Shown piece by piece: positions 9,766-20,300 of a stretch of 64,000 nt of DNA. Below the pieces are notes generated by a model. That model made no database searches. It was not told where the DNA came from and worked only from the letters and a program-made list of their open reading frames with translations. How positions within the stretch are numbered: the stretch's first letter is position 1; each line of letters begins with the position of its first letter. Made by a program: the position numbers and the translations under genes. The DNA comes from Ooceraea biroi (Eukaryota > Arthropoda > Insecta > Hymenoptera > Formicidae), in the NCBI RefSeq assembly GCF_003672135.1, contig NC_039519.1:1488001-1552000 (forward strand). Reading direction: 5' to 3'.

Positions 9766-12700
9766 ATGGCGGGCCAGGTCCTCCAGGCCAACCTTAACCG
9801 CGCCCGCCGGGCTCAGGATCTTTTCCTCCAGAGCCTGGCGGAGCGCGGTTACGCGTTGGGCATCGCGGCGGAGCCCTTCAGGCCCCCCGCGGACGGCCCC
9901 AGTTGGGCCGTCGGCGGGGGGGGCCTCGTCGCGATCGTGCGCGGCGACGCCGCGGGCTCCCCTCCCCTCCGAGTGTTGGAGGTCGGGGGGGAGTTCGTGG
10001 CGGCGCAGTGGGGAGGCATCACCGTGGTCGGGGTCTACGTGTCCCCGAGCCTGAGTCTCGCCGAGTACGAGGGGTTCCTGGACAGGCTGGGGGGGTGCAT
10101 AGTTCGGCACCCCCGCGGCCTGTTGTTGGTCGCCGGGGACTTCAATGCGAAGTCCGCGCTCTGGGGTTCCCGGCGGCCGGACGCGAAGGGCGCGGTGCTG
10201 GCGGACTGGGCGGCGGGTCTGGGCCTGCATTTGTTGAACGTGGGCTCGGACAGCACCTGCGTGCGGTGGGCGGGGGAGTCCGTGGTCGATCTGACCTGGG
10301 CATCTCCGGCCCTCGCGCGTCGGGTGTCGGGGTGGAGGGTGTTGTCGGGGGTGGAGACGCTGTCGGACCATAGATACGTGTCTATGGTGGTGTCTCCGCC
10401 CTCGGGCTCCGCCCCCCGCCAACGGGGGACGGGCGGACCCCGACCGCGGAGATGGGCGCTCAAGGGGCTGTCTGGTGACAGACTGGTCGCCGCCCTGCTC
10501 GCGTCCACGTGGCCGGAGAGGCCGGAGGGCACGGTGGAGGAGGAGGCCGGCTGGCTCGGGGACATCGTGACGCAGGCGTGCGACTTTGCGATGCCCCGGG
10601 CCGGCCGGCCTCGGCGACGGCCCACCTACTGGTGGAGCGCGGGATTGGCGGAGCTGCGGCGCGCATCGGGGCGCGCCTGGCGCCGCTTCTCCCGCGCCCG
10701 TCGCCGGGGGACGGCGGCGGAGGTGGACGCGCGCTACGGGGAGCTCCAGGAGAGACGGAGCTCCCTGAGGGCGGCGATCAGGGACGCCAAGGCGAGGGCC
10801 TGGGAGGAGCTCCTCCGGTCCGTGGAGGGCGATCCCTGGGGGCGTCCGTACCGGCTCGTGATGGGCAAGTTGCGGCAATGGACGCCCCCGGAGACGGAGG
10901 AGATGGATCCCCTGGAGCTGCGCGGGGTCCTGGACACCCTCTTCCCGGCGGGAGGCGGGTGCCCGGGACCCCGGAGTGGATGACCTCCGAGCGGCCCCAG
11001 GAGATACCGGGGATCGGTCCGGAGGAGTGGGCGGGGATCCTGCGCCGGCTGCGGGGCCAACGGGCCCCGGGGCCGGACGGGATTCCCAGCCGGGTCTGGG
11101 CCCTCGCGATGGAGGTCCTGGCCCCGAGAGTGAGGGCGCTCTTCGAGCGATGCCTGGAGGAGGGACGCTTCCCCGCGGCTTGGAAGAGGGCGAAGTTGGT
11201 CCTCATCCCGAAAGGCGGCGGAGGAGACGCGGCGGCGGTGCGCAAGTTCCGGCCGATATGCTTGCTGGACGAGATCGGCAAGCTGTTCGAGCGGGTGATA
11301 GCGGGCCGTCTCGTCCGGCACCTGCCCGGGGGTGCTCCGGGTGAGGAGGAGAGACAGTTCGGCTTCCGGGAGGGCCGCTCCACGGTGGACGCCGTGTTGA
11401 GTGTGAGGGCCCTCACGGAGGCCGCTGTCTCGAGGGGGGGAGTTGTGGTGGCGGTGTCGCTAGACATAGTGAACGCCTTCAACTCCCTCCCTTGGGGAGT
11501 GATAGTGGAGGAGATGCGCGCGCAGCTCCTCCCTCCCTACCTCGCGAGGGTGATCCTGGAGTACTTCCGGGACAGGTCGCTGGAGTGGGTCGACCGGGAC
11601 GGGCGCACCAGGACCCGCGAGGTGGAGCGCGGCGTGCCGCAGGGGTCGGTCCTCGGACCGCACCTGTGGAGGCTCGCGTACGAGCGGGTCACGCGCGTCC
11701 TTCTGCCGCCCGGCTGTCACGTGAGGTGTTACGCCGACGACACCTGCGTGATGGCCGAGGGTCCGAGCTGGGGGGAGGCGTCCGGCCTGGCGGAGTTGGC
11801 GGTGGCGGTGGTGGTCCGCGCCATCAGGGAGGCTGGGCTGGAGGTGGCGCCGCAGAAGACCCAGGCGATGTTCTTTTTCGACCATCGCCGGGGTCTGCCG
11901 CCTCCGGCCGAGATACGGGTCGGCGGGGTCAGCGTCCCGGTGGGGACCAAGATGAAGTATCTTGGCCTCACCCTGGACGGCACCTGGTCCTTCGGGGAGC
12001 ACTTCGGCGGGCTGGCGCCGAGGCTGGAGGGGGCGACCAACGCGCTGAGTCGCCTCCTCCCGAACCTCGGGGGCCCGGAGACGCGAGTGCGCCGCTTGCT
12101 GGTGGGAGCGGTGCGGTCGATCGCCCTGTACGGGGCGCCGGTGTGGGCGGAGGACCTCGCGGCCTCCCGGCGGGCCCTCCAGGTGGTGAGGGCGGCCGAG
12201 AGGCGGCTGGCCGGGAGGGTCGTGAGGGCGTACCGCACCGTCTCTCACCGAGCGGCGCTGGCCCTGGCGGGCACCCCCCCGTGGAGCTGCTGGCGGAGGG
12301 ACACGCTAACGGGTACCTCCGCCGGCGGGACCTGCGGGAGAGGGGTGTGGTGCTGACGGCCAGGGCAAAGGGGGCCCTGAGGGAGCAGGGGAGGAGGGCG
12401 GTGCTGCTGAAGTGGCAGCGGCGACTCGCCGACCCGGGTGAATCGGGTCGGAGGGTCGCCGGGGCCGTCCAGCCCATCCTCTGCGAGTGGGTGGACAGAG
12501 GATGGGGGACGTTGACCTACAGGACGACACAGGTTCTCTCCGGACACGGATGCTTCGGGGAGTTCCTGTGTCGTATCGGGAAGGAGCGCGGACCGCACTG
12601 CCACCATTGCGGGGCGGAGAGGGACACGGCGGACCACACCCTGGCCGAGTGCGCGGCGTGGGGAGTGGAACGCCGTGTCCTTAAGGACGTAGTGGGGGAG

Positions 12701-12856
12701 GACCTCTCGCTGCCGACCGTCATGAGGAAGATGGTCGGGAGCGAGAGGAACTGGAGGGCGGTCTCCTCCTTCTGCGAGCAGGTGATGCTGCGGAAGGAGG
12801 AGGCCGAGCGCGAGCGCCGACCGGGAGTCGGCCGGAGGGGTCCCGGCCACGGATGA
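9766..12856 (+). pseudogene. Element B1 ORF2: endonuclease-reverse transcriptase, two frameshifts
   Basis: The endonuclease part (9766-10983) shows QANLNRA, AEPF, GDFNAKSALWG and TLSDHR, all expected catalytic signatures. The RT part follows in another phase: GPDGIPSRV, AKLVLIPKG, FRPICLLDEIGKLFERVI, QFGFREGRSTVDAV, SLDIVNAFNS, GVPQGSVLGP, CYADD and KYLGLTLD. All RT catalytic Asp residues are kept. A third phase carries the C-terminal domain with CHHCGAERDTADHTLAEC and ends at 12856. The breaks are in C-runs: near 10970, where copy B2 has one more C, and near 12273-12279, where both copies share the same seven-C run. Homopolymer base-calling error is a real alternative to true mutation. Confidence 0.85.
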
Positions 12857-13473
12857 CGGCGGGGGGGCCGCGGGGCGCCTTAATGGCGCCGGCGGCCCCC
12901 TCGTCGCGTCCGGGGCGGGAGAGCGAGAAGCAGGGGCGTGGAGACTCGGGAGGGAGGTCGCGGAGACCTCCCTCCGGAGTCGCGGGGAAGGGCCCCGACT
13001 CGGGTGGAGTCGGGGCTGCAGGCGCGTGACCCCCGTTGGGGGCAGAGTGTCGGCGGGGCATTTGCCCGGGCACTCGGGTGACTGGTCGTCGGGGCATCTG
13101 CCCGGGCCGTCATCGTCGAGGGGTCCGAGGACTCCTTGACCCCCAACGGGGAGTATCGGGACGGGTGGGCGAGGGCTGACTTGGGAGTGTCGGCCGTCGC
13201 CCTAAAACCTCCCCTCAACACGAGGGGAGGTCCCCGCGGAGTGGTGGTCTGCCACACTCCGCGGGTGGGGATTAGGGCCCGAAAGGGCAGCGCACCGGCG
13301 CTAGGGACGTATACCGGGCATCGTGGGGCGCGAACGAAGTGCCGTTTGGCCGATCTCGCGCCCCATACAGCCAGGGTTGGCAGACGGAGGTAGGTTTAGT
13401 GAGTATGAGTCTCACACTCCCCTCGCACCCCGCCCAAGGGGAGCGAGGGGGCCCATGACGGGTTCCTCCTCCG

Positions 13474-13502
<29 letters not shown>
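12857..13502 (+). other. Element B1 3'UTR and poly(A) tail
   Basis: GC-rich untranslated region with short internal direct repeats (GGGCATTTGCCCGGGC-like near 13058 and 13092), ending CCTCCTCCG followed by 29 A residues at 13474-13502. The same region is present inverted at 14687-15335. Confidence 0.75.
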
Positions 13503-13504
<2 letters not shown>

Positions 13505-13514
13505 TTAGGTTAGG
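13503..13514 (+). repeat. TTAGG telomeric repeats abutting poly(A)
   Basis: GGTTAGGTTAGG lies directly after the B1 poly(A). This is the insect TTAGG telomere unit in G-strand orientation, and it is followed at once by GC-rich 5'UTR-type sequence of the same retrotransposon family. Mirror image at 14678-14686. Confidence 0.85.
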
Positions 13515-14094
13515 TCCCCTCAGGGGCCTGCTACGGTGTAGCAGGTACGGGAATTGACGTTCCCGGGGGCACCCGAGTCACGGTATGAGTGTATGAATGA
13601 ATGGGCCCCGGTCGGCCCGCTGTGGATATTCCCCGCAGACTAGCCAAGGGGGGAGTAGTAGGCCCCCGACCGTGCCGCTCGTTGCCGGCCAGGTACCAGG
13701 CCTCTTCTCCCGGGGCGTCGGGCAGTGCGCCCGACGTCGCGGGGCGAATGCGGAACGTGGGAGCCCGCTGGTTCGACCGCCGGGGGCTTGCCCCTGGCGA
13801 TCGGCCGGCGGGGCGCCTGTGGTGGGGGCCGTCGGCGGCGGGCGGAGGATCGGAGCCAATGCGGGGGGAGCGTCGGCGGGCGGGGGAGCGGGGGAGCACT
13901 CGGCCAGTGTCTGTGCGTGGTGCAGGCGGGGAGTACTGGAGCGTCCGGCGGGGCGTTGGACCCGCGGTCCCTGCGCGGGTCGGGACGAGCCCAAAATTTG
14001 TGTCGGCGGTCACGGCACCCTCTTTCGGCTCTCGGTGGGACTAGGGTTGGCCACCCGAAAACCGCCTCTCGGCTGTCCCACACTTCATTAGGGG
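13515..14094 (+). mobile_element. Truncated 5'UTR of a second B-family element (plus)
   Basis: GC-rich noncoding sequence that ends with the same 78-base block (14016-14093) that precedes ORF1 in B1. It lies directly downstream of TTAGG, as expected for the 5' end of the next element in a tandem telomeric array. It stops before any ORF1 sequence, at the symmetry point 14094/14095. Its first 400 bases are mirrored at about 14270-14678. Confidence 0.6.
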
Positions 14095-14677
14095 AAAGAG
14101 GGTGGGGTTACGGTTGAAGCCGGGCCCCCGACTACAAAATTTTGGGGCTTTACGGTCCGGGACGACGCGCAGGCCCCGAATCCGAACGGGGTCCTTACAC
14201 GGCCCCGGCCCGGAACGGGCTCCAGGCACTCACCACCGCTGAGCAGCCAACGCGGTTTACGGGGAGACACTGGCCGAGTGCTCCCCGCTCCCGCCCGCAC
14301 CGACGCTTCAACCCCGGCATTGGCTCCGATCCTCCGCCCGCCGCCGACGGCGCCCCACCACAGGGGCGCCCCCGCCCCCGGGCCGATCGCCAGGGGCAAG
14401 CCCCCGGCGGTCGAACCAGCGGGCTCCCACGTTTCCGCATTCGCCCCGCGACGTCGGCGCACTGCCCCGGACGCCCCGGGGCAGAAGAGGCGCTGCGGTA
14501 CCTGGCCGGCAACGAGCGGCACGGTCGGGGGGCCTACTATCCCCCTTGGCTAGTCTGCGGGGAATATCCACAGCGGGCCGACCGGGGCCCATTCATTCAT
14601 ACACTCATACCGTGACTCGGGTGCCCCGGGAACGTCAATTCCCGTACCTGCTACACCGTAGCAGGCCCCTGAGGGGA
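14095..14677 (-). mobile_element. Truncated 5'UTR of a B-family element (minus), head-on with the previous one
   Basis: Reading on the minus strand from 14677, the sequence matches 13515-13912 with scattered indels, diverges for a stretch, then reaches the same ACCCTCTTT start of the shared block before flipping strand at 14095. Two leader fragments therefore meet 3'-end to 3'-end. Confidence 0.6.
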
Positions 14678-14684
14678 AACCTAA

Positions 14685-14686
<2 letters not shown>
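14678..14686 (-). repeat. CCTAA telomeric repeat abutting poly(T)
   Basis: AACCTAACC lies immediately before a 31-base poly(T) (14687-14717). On the minus strand it is poly(A)-GGTTAGGTT, the same junction type as in B1 but facing it. Confidence 0.8.
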
Positions 14687-14717
<31 letters not shown>

Positions 14718-15335
14718 CGGAGGAGGAACCCGTCATGGGCCCCCTCGCTCCCCTTGGGCGGGGTGCGAGGGGAGTGTGAGACTCATACTCACTAAACCTA
14801 CCTCCGTCTGCCAACCCTGGCTGTATGGGGCGCGAGATCGGCCAAACGGCACTTCGTTCGCGCCCCACGATGCCCGGTATACGTCCCTAGCGCCGGTGCG
14901 CTGCCCTTTCGGGCCCTAATCCCCACCCGCGGAGGTGGCAGACCACCGCTCCGCGGGGACCTCCCCTCTCTGTCGAGGGGAGGTTTTAGGGCGACGGCCG
15001 ACACTCCCAAGTCAGCCCTCGCCCACCCGTCCCGAATACTCCCCGTTGGGGGTCAAGGAGTCCTCGGACCCCTCGACGATGACGGCCCGGGCAGATGCCC
15101 CGACGACCAGTCACCCGAGTGCCCGGGCAAATGCCCCGCCGACACTCTGCCCCCAACGGGGGTCACGCGCCTGCAGCCCCGACTCCACCCGAGTCGGGGC
15201 CCTTCCCCGCGACTCCGGAGGGAGGTCTCCGCGACCTCCCTCCCGAGTCTCCACCCCCCTGCTTCTCGCACTCCCGCCCCGGACGCGACGAGGGGGCCGC
15301 CGGCGCCATTAAGGCGCCCCGCGGCCCCCCCGCCG

Positions 15336-18300
15336 TCATCCGTGGCCGGGACCCCTCCGGCCGACTCCCGGTCGGCGCTCGCGCTCGGCCTCCTCCTTCC
15401 GCAGCATCACCTGCTCGCAGAAGGAGGAGACCGCCCTCCAGTTCCTCTCGCTCCCGACCATCTTCCTCATGACGGTCGGCAGCGAGAGGTCCTCCCCACA
15501 CGTCTTTAAGGACACGGCGTTCCACCCCCAGCCGCGCACTCGGCAGGGTGTGGTCCGCCGTGTCCCTCTCCGCCCCGCAATGGTGGCAGTGCGGTCCGCG
15601 CTCCTTCCCGATACGACACAGGAACTCCCCGAAGCATCCGTGTCCGGAGAGAACCTGTGTCGTCCTGTAGGTCAACGTCCCCATCCTCTGTCCACCCACT
15701 CGCAGAGGATGGGCTGGACGGCCCCGGCGACCCTCCGACCCGATTCACCCGGGTCGGCGAGTCGCCGCTGCCACTTCAGCAGCACCGCCCTCCTCCCCTG
15801 CTCCCTCAGGGCCCCCTTTGCCCTGGCCGTCAGCACCACACCCCTCTCCCGCAGGTCCCGCCGGCGGAGGTACGCGTTAGCGTGTCCCTCCGCCAGCAGC
15901 TCCACGGGGGGGTGCCCGCCAGGGCCAGCGCCGCTCGGTGAGAGACGGTGCGGTACGCCCTCACGACCCTCCCGGCCAGCCGCCTCTCGGCCGCCCTCAC
16001 CACCTGGAGGGCCCGCCGGGAGGCCGCGAGGTCCTCCGCCCACACCGGCGCCCCGTACAGGGCGATCGACCGCACCGCTCCCACCAGCAAGCGGCGCACC
16101 CGCGTCTCCGGGCCCCCGAGGTTCGGGAGGAGGCGACTCAGCGCGTTGGTCGCCCCCTCCAGCCTCGGCGCCAGCCCGCCGAAGTGCTCCCGAAGGACCA
16201 GGTGCCGTCCAGGGTGAGGCCAAGATACTTCATCTTGGTCCCCACCGGGACGCTGACCCCGCCGACCCGTATCTCGGCCGGAGGCGGCAGACCCCGGCGA
16301 TGGTCGAAAAAGAACATCGCCTGGGTCTTCTGCGGCGCCACCTCCAGCCCAGCCTCCCTGATGGCGCGGACCACCACCGCCACCGCCAACTCCGCCAGGC
16401 CGGACGCCTCCCCCCAGCTCGGACCCTCGGCCATCACGCAGGTGTCGTCGGCGTAACACCTCACGTGACAGCCGGGCGGCAGAAGGACGCGCGTGACCCG
16501 CTCGTACGCGAGCCTCCACAGGTGCGGTCCGAGGACCGACCCCTGCGGCACGCCGCGCTCCACCTCGCGGGTCCTGGTGCGCCCGTCCCGGTCGACCCAC
16601 TCCAGCGACCTGTCCCGGAAGTACTCCAGGATCACCCTCGCGAGGTAGGGAGGGAGGAGCTGCGCGCGCATCTCCTCCACTATCACTCCCCAAGGGAGGG
16701 AGTTGAAGGCGTTCACTATGTCTAGCGACACCGCCACCACAACTCCCCCCCTCGAGACAGCGGCCTCCGTGAGGGCCCTCACACTCAACACGGCGTCCAC
16801 CGTGGAGCGGCCCTCCCGGAAGCCGAACTGTCTCTCCTCCTCACCCGGAGCACCCCCGGGCAGGTGCCGGACGAGACGGCCCGCTATCACCCGCTCGAAC
16901 AGCTTGCCGATCTCGTCCAGCAAGCATATCGGCCGGAACCTGCGCACCGCCGCCGCGTCCCCTCCGCCGCCTTTCGGGATGAGGACCAACTTCGCCCTCT
17001 TCCAAGCCGCGGGGAAGCGTCCCTCCGCCAGGCACCGCTCGAAGAGCGCCCTCACTCGCGGGGCCAGGACCTCCATCGCGAGGGCCCAGACCCGGCTGGG
17101 AATCCCGTCCGGCCCCGGGGCCCGTTGGCCCCGCAGCCGGCGCAGGATCCCCGCCCACTCCTCCGGACCGATCCCCGGTATCTCCTGGGGCCGCTCGGAG
17201 GTCATCCACTCCGGGGGTCCCGGGCACCCGCCTCCCGCCGGGAAGAGGGTGTCCAGGACCCCGCGCAGCTCCAGGGGATCCATCTCCTCCGTCTCCGGGG
17301 GCGTCCATTGCCGCAACTTGCCCATCACGAGCCGGTACGGACGCCCCCAGGGATCGCCCTCCACGGACCGGAGGAGCTCCTCCCAGGCCCTCGCCTTGGC
17401 GTCCCTGATCGCCGCCCTCAGGGAGCTCCGTCTCTCCTGGAGCTCCCCGTAGCGCGCGTCCACCTCCGCCGCCGTCCCCCGGCGACGGGCGCGGGAGAAG
17501 CGGCGCCAGGCGCGCCCCGATGCGCGCCGCAGCTCCGCCAATCCCGCGCTCCACCAGTAGGTGGGCCGTCGCCGAGGCCGGCCGGCCCGGGGCATCGCAA
17601 AGTCGCACGCCTGCGTCACGATGTCCCCGAGCCAGCCGGCCTCCTCCTCCACCGTGCCCTCCGGCCTCTCCGGCCACGTGGACGCGAGCAGGGCGGCGAC
17701 CAGTCTGTCACCAGACAGCCCCTTGAGCGCCCATCTCCGCGGTCGGGGTCCGCCCGTCCCCCGTTGGCGGGGGGCGGAGCCCGAGGGCGGAGACACCACC
17801 ATAGACACGTATCTATGGTCCGACAGCGTCTCCACCCCCGACAACACCCTCCACCCCGACACCCGACGCGCGAGGGCCGGAGATGCCCAGGTCAGATCGA
17901 CCACGGACTCCCCCGCCCACCGCACGCAGGTGCTGTCCGAGCCCACGTTCAACAAATGCAGGCCCAGACCCGCCGCCCAGTCCGCCAGCACCGCGCCCTT
18001 CGCGTCCGGCCGCCGGGAACCCCAGAGCGCGGACTTCGCATGAAGTCCCCGGCGACCAACAACAGGCCGCGGGGGTGCCGAACTATGCACCCCCCCAGCC
18101 TGTCCAGGAACCCCTCGTACTCGGCGAGACTCAGGCTCGGGGACACGTAGACCCCGACCACGTGATGCCTCCCCACTGCGCCGCCACGAACCCCCCCGAC
18201 CTCCAACACTCGGAGGGGAGGGGGAGCCCGCGGCGTCGCGCGCCGATGCGCGACGAGGGCCCCCCGCGCGCCGACGGCCCAACTGGGGCTGTCCGGCGGG

Positions 18301-18433
18301 GGCCTGAAGGCTCCGTCCGCGATGCCCAACGCGTAACCGCGCTCCGCCAGGCTCTGGAGGAAAAAGATCTACTAGCCGGCGGGGGGCGGTGGGGGGGGAG
18401 CCGTTAAGGTTGGCCTGGAGGACCTGCCGCCAT
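15336..18433 (-). pseudogene. Element B2 ORF2: endonuclease-reverse transcriptase, multiply frameshifted
   Basis: Homologue of B1 ORF2. The ATG is at 18433-18431 and the stop at 15336-15338. The main open stretch (18282-16138, 714 residues) joins most of the endonuclease to the RT in one phase, so the B1 break near 10970 is absent here. RT motifs SLDIVNAFNS, GVPQGSVLGP and CYADD are present. Breaks include a lost base inside the GDFN endonuclease motif (near 18040), a lost G near 16190, the shared seven-G run near 15906, and further indels around 15510-15720. The copy is judged non-functional. Confidence 0.8.
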
Positions 18434-18468
18434 ACTCCACGTCCATGGCGGCTCCTCCGAGGCCCCTC

Positions 18469-19400
18469 TCACCCTCTGCCTCCGCCATCTCCTCCCCATC
18501 GAGCGGGTCACCCGTTGGCTGGCTTCGCTCCTCCTTCCGCGGGAGGAGTCCGCCCCTCTTTGTTTCCCCATCGGCAGGCGCCGGCTCCGTTCCCGCGTCC
18601 TCCGACGGGGCCGCTGGCTCTGGAGCCGAGACGAGCGCGCGCGCAGCGAGAGAGCGGCCTCGTCGGCCGCGCCCCTCCCTGGGCCGCCGCTCCGACCCCC
18701 TTTTGCACCCCATTTTTCCCGCCCTTGAGGGCGGAGCACAGGCCGCGCTACCCAAGTCCTGTGGTCCGCCCTCTTACCGAGTACCGTGCACAAGAGGTGC
18801 ACTTTCGGGTCAGGCGGCGCATCGGCAGCGCCATGACCCGCCGCGCCACACCTGTAGCACAGGTCTCGCGCGTCCTCCCGACTGGGCCACGTCGCTTGCA
18901 CGTGCCCCTTAGCCAGACACCTGTAACAGCGAGAGCGCTCGTCGATGAGAGCATCTGGTTCCCAGCCCAGCAGCGTACCCTGACCTGGCCAGGTCGGCGA
19001 CTTTTCCGGCCGCCGCTGCCAGGAAGCTGATCCAAGAGTCCCCCAGAACCGTCTGGGGACCTCTGGATCGGTCCTTACTTCGACGTCTCGGGGTCGCAGC
19101 CTCCCGCGGCTGCCGATCCCCGAGACACCGACTCCTCCGTGGCGCGTTCACGTCCAGCCTCGGACGCGCGCAACTCCGCCTTCTTGAGGGTCGGCGGTGA
19201 CCTTACAAACCCGACCCCTCAAAAAAACTTCACCAAGCGGAATTGAGCCAGCTCGTCCGCCTTGTGACGGACTCCGGCCCCGGGATCTCGTAGATGAGGG
19301 CCCCCGTCAGGGCCCTCCTCACTTCGCGCGCGGCGATCGCCCAGCGGCGTCGATGTCCACGCCCTTCTGCGCCTTCTCCACTCCCTTGTCAGCAGCCGTT
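18469..19400 (-). pseudogene. Element B2 ORF1 C-terminal remnant
   Basis: Minus-strand remnant of the gag-like ORF1. The stop position at 18469-18471 matches the B1 ORF1 stop. Zinc-knuckle sequence is recognisable (CYRCGAAGH near 18850), but many one-base indels shift the frame repeatedly. The remnant starts within the domain before the knuckles and lacks the N-terminal two thirds of the protein. Confidence 0.75.
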
Positions 19401-20068
19401 AGGCAAGAACAACGTAGATACCGACGGGCACGCCAACGACTTGGAGCGCCATGAAAAATATTTCGTGCATTATGAAAAATGATATACGATGTCGTCAATC
19501 GTGTCTGCGTGACGTGACGAGGCAAACTCGCGACAAATGAAATTCAAATTTAGCGAATTACGACTTGTGATTATCGTTTATTGCGAAGTATTAAGGAAGC
19601 ATAATGGATTAACGAGCCTGCGATTGACAGTATGGCACGACAGAACAAAACTAATCTCGCGAAACTACATAGTCGAATCAAGCCGATGCCCCGATTCATT
19701 CTCCATGCATGCTTTTGATGCTATCCACCATTGCACAGCAAATGGGTTTGTGCCACGCGAGGAGTAACTGCCAGCTAAATAATTTGGTTGTCATCAGTTT
19801 AATATTATCATACCACAGTTGCACAAGTACTTTGTTTGTGGAATATTAAAGTTTATGTACTATTCGCAAATTACACAGTATTCCAGCCCGTAAAGATGTT
19901 TTAACCGGTGATAGTCCACACAATTACGAATATAATTAATCACATCTACAATTTAGTACATGACAGTATTCAGTGTATAGTATTATATTATTTATTTATA
20001 TAAATATTTATAATAATTGCATTAACTTTATGATAGAGTATTTCATACATATATAGTATTATATATAT

Positions 20069-20300
20069 ACAGGGTGTCCCGTAAAGCTCGCATCAACGCT
20101 TAAGGGTAGATTCCTGAGACCATTTTGAGACGAAAATTCTAATACTAAAATGTCGAGGCTATACTACTTTTTGAATTATAAGCATTTATAGTTAACGAAT
20201 CAGTGCGCAAGCGCAAGCTGTCAGGTAATAATATAATTAATATAATATAATTAAATAAATACCAGATTTCTGAAAGAAATATTTCCTGACAGTTTGCGCT
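20069..20300 (+). repeat. Lone DNA-transposon terminus (CAGGGTGTCCC type)
   Basis: ATACAGGGTGTCCCGTAAAG follows a TA-rich run. CAGGGTGT-type ends also bound the elements at 52624-53219 and 53220-55054. No matching inverted end is seen nearby. A shorter inverted pair (GCGCAAGCTGTCAGG near 20214 and CCTGACAGTTTGCGC near 20286) flanks an AT-rich stretch. Confidence 0.45.

Larger units (their letters stand above)
6600..13502 (+). mobile_element. Non-LTR retrotransposon B1, R1 clade, TRAS/SART-like
   Basis: GC-rich element with a 5'UTR, ORF1 (7246-9729), ORF2 (9766-12856), 3'UTR and a 29-base poly(A) at 13474-13502 followed at once by GGTTAGGTTAGG. Poly(A) directly abutting TTAGG repeats is the hallmark of R1-clade elements that target insect telomeric repeats. 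The poly(A)-TTAGG polarity resembles SART more than TRAS; that subfamily assignment is inference. The 5' boundary is estimated from the GC shift at about 6580-6650. Confidence 0.85.
14687..19440 (-). mobile_element. Non-LTR retrotransposon B2, 5'-truncated, inverted relative to B1
   Basis: Minus-strand copy of the B family: poly(A) tail (poly(T) at 14687-14717), 3'UTR, ORF2 (18433 down to 15336) and the C-terminal part of ORF1 (18469 to about 19400). From 14718 to about 18000 it is nearly identical to B1 but carries real base substitutions as well as indels, for example in the segments matching B1 near 11117-11160, 11128 and 11243. From 18000 to 19400 differences become much denser and mostly indels. 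Homology fades at about 19400-19440 into AT-rich host DNA, with no 5'UTR. Confidence 0.85.

Noticed and set aside
8359..10878. 839-residue open frame on the minus strand opposite element B1
   Set aside because: It lies antisense to recognisable ORF1 and ORF2 coding sequence in GC-rich DNA, where stop codons are rare. It has no domain and low-complexity Pro/Arg/Leu composition.
16864..18150. 428-residue plus-strand frame across B2
   Set aside because: Antisense to the B2 ORF2 and equivalent to the shadow frame opposite B1. The protein sequence has no recognisable family.
14687..19440. B1/B2 pair as a pure read-folding artefact
   Set aside because: The arms carry true base substitutions and B2 runs into unique DNA at its far end, so a simple folded read does not explain it, although the centre still needs spanning reads.
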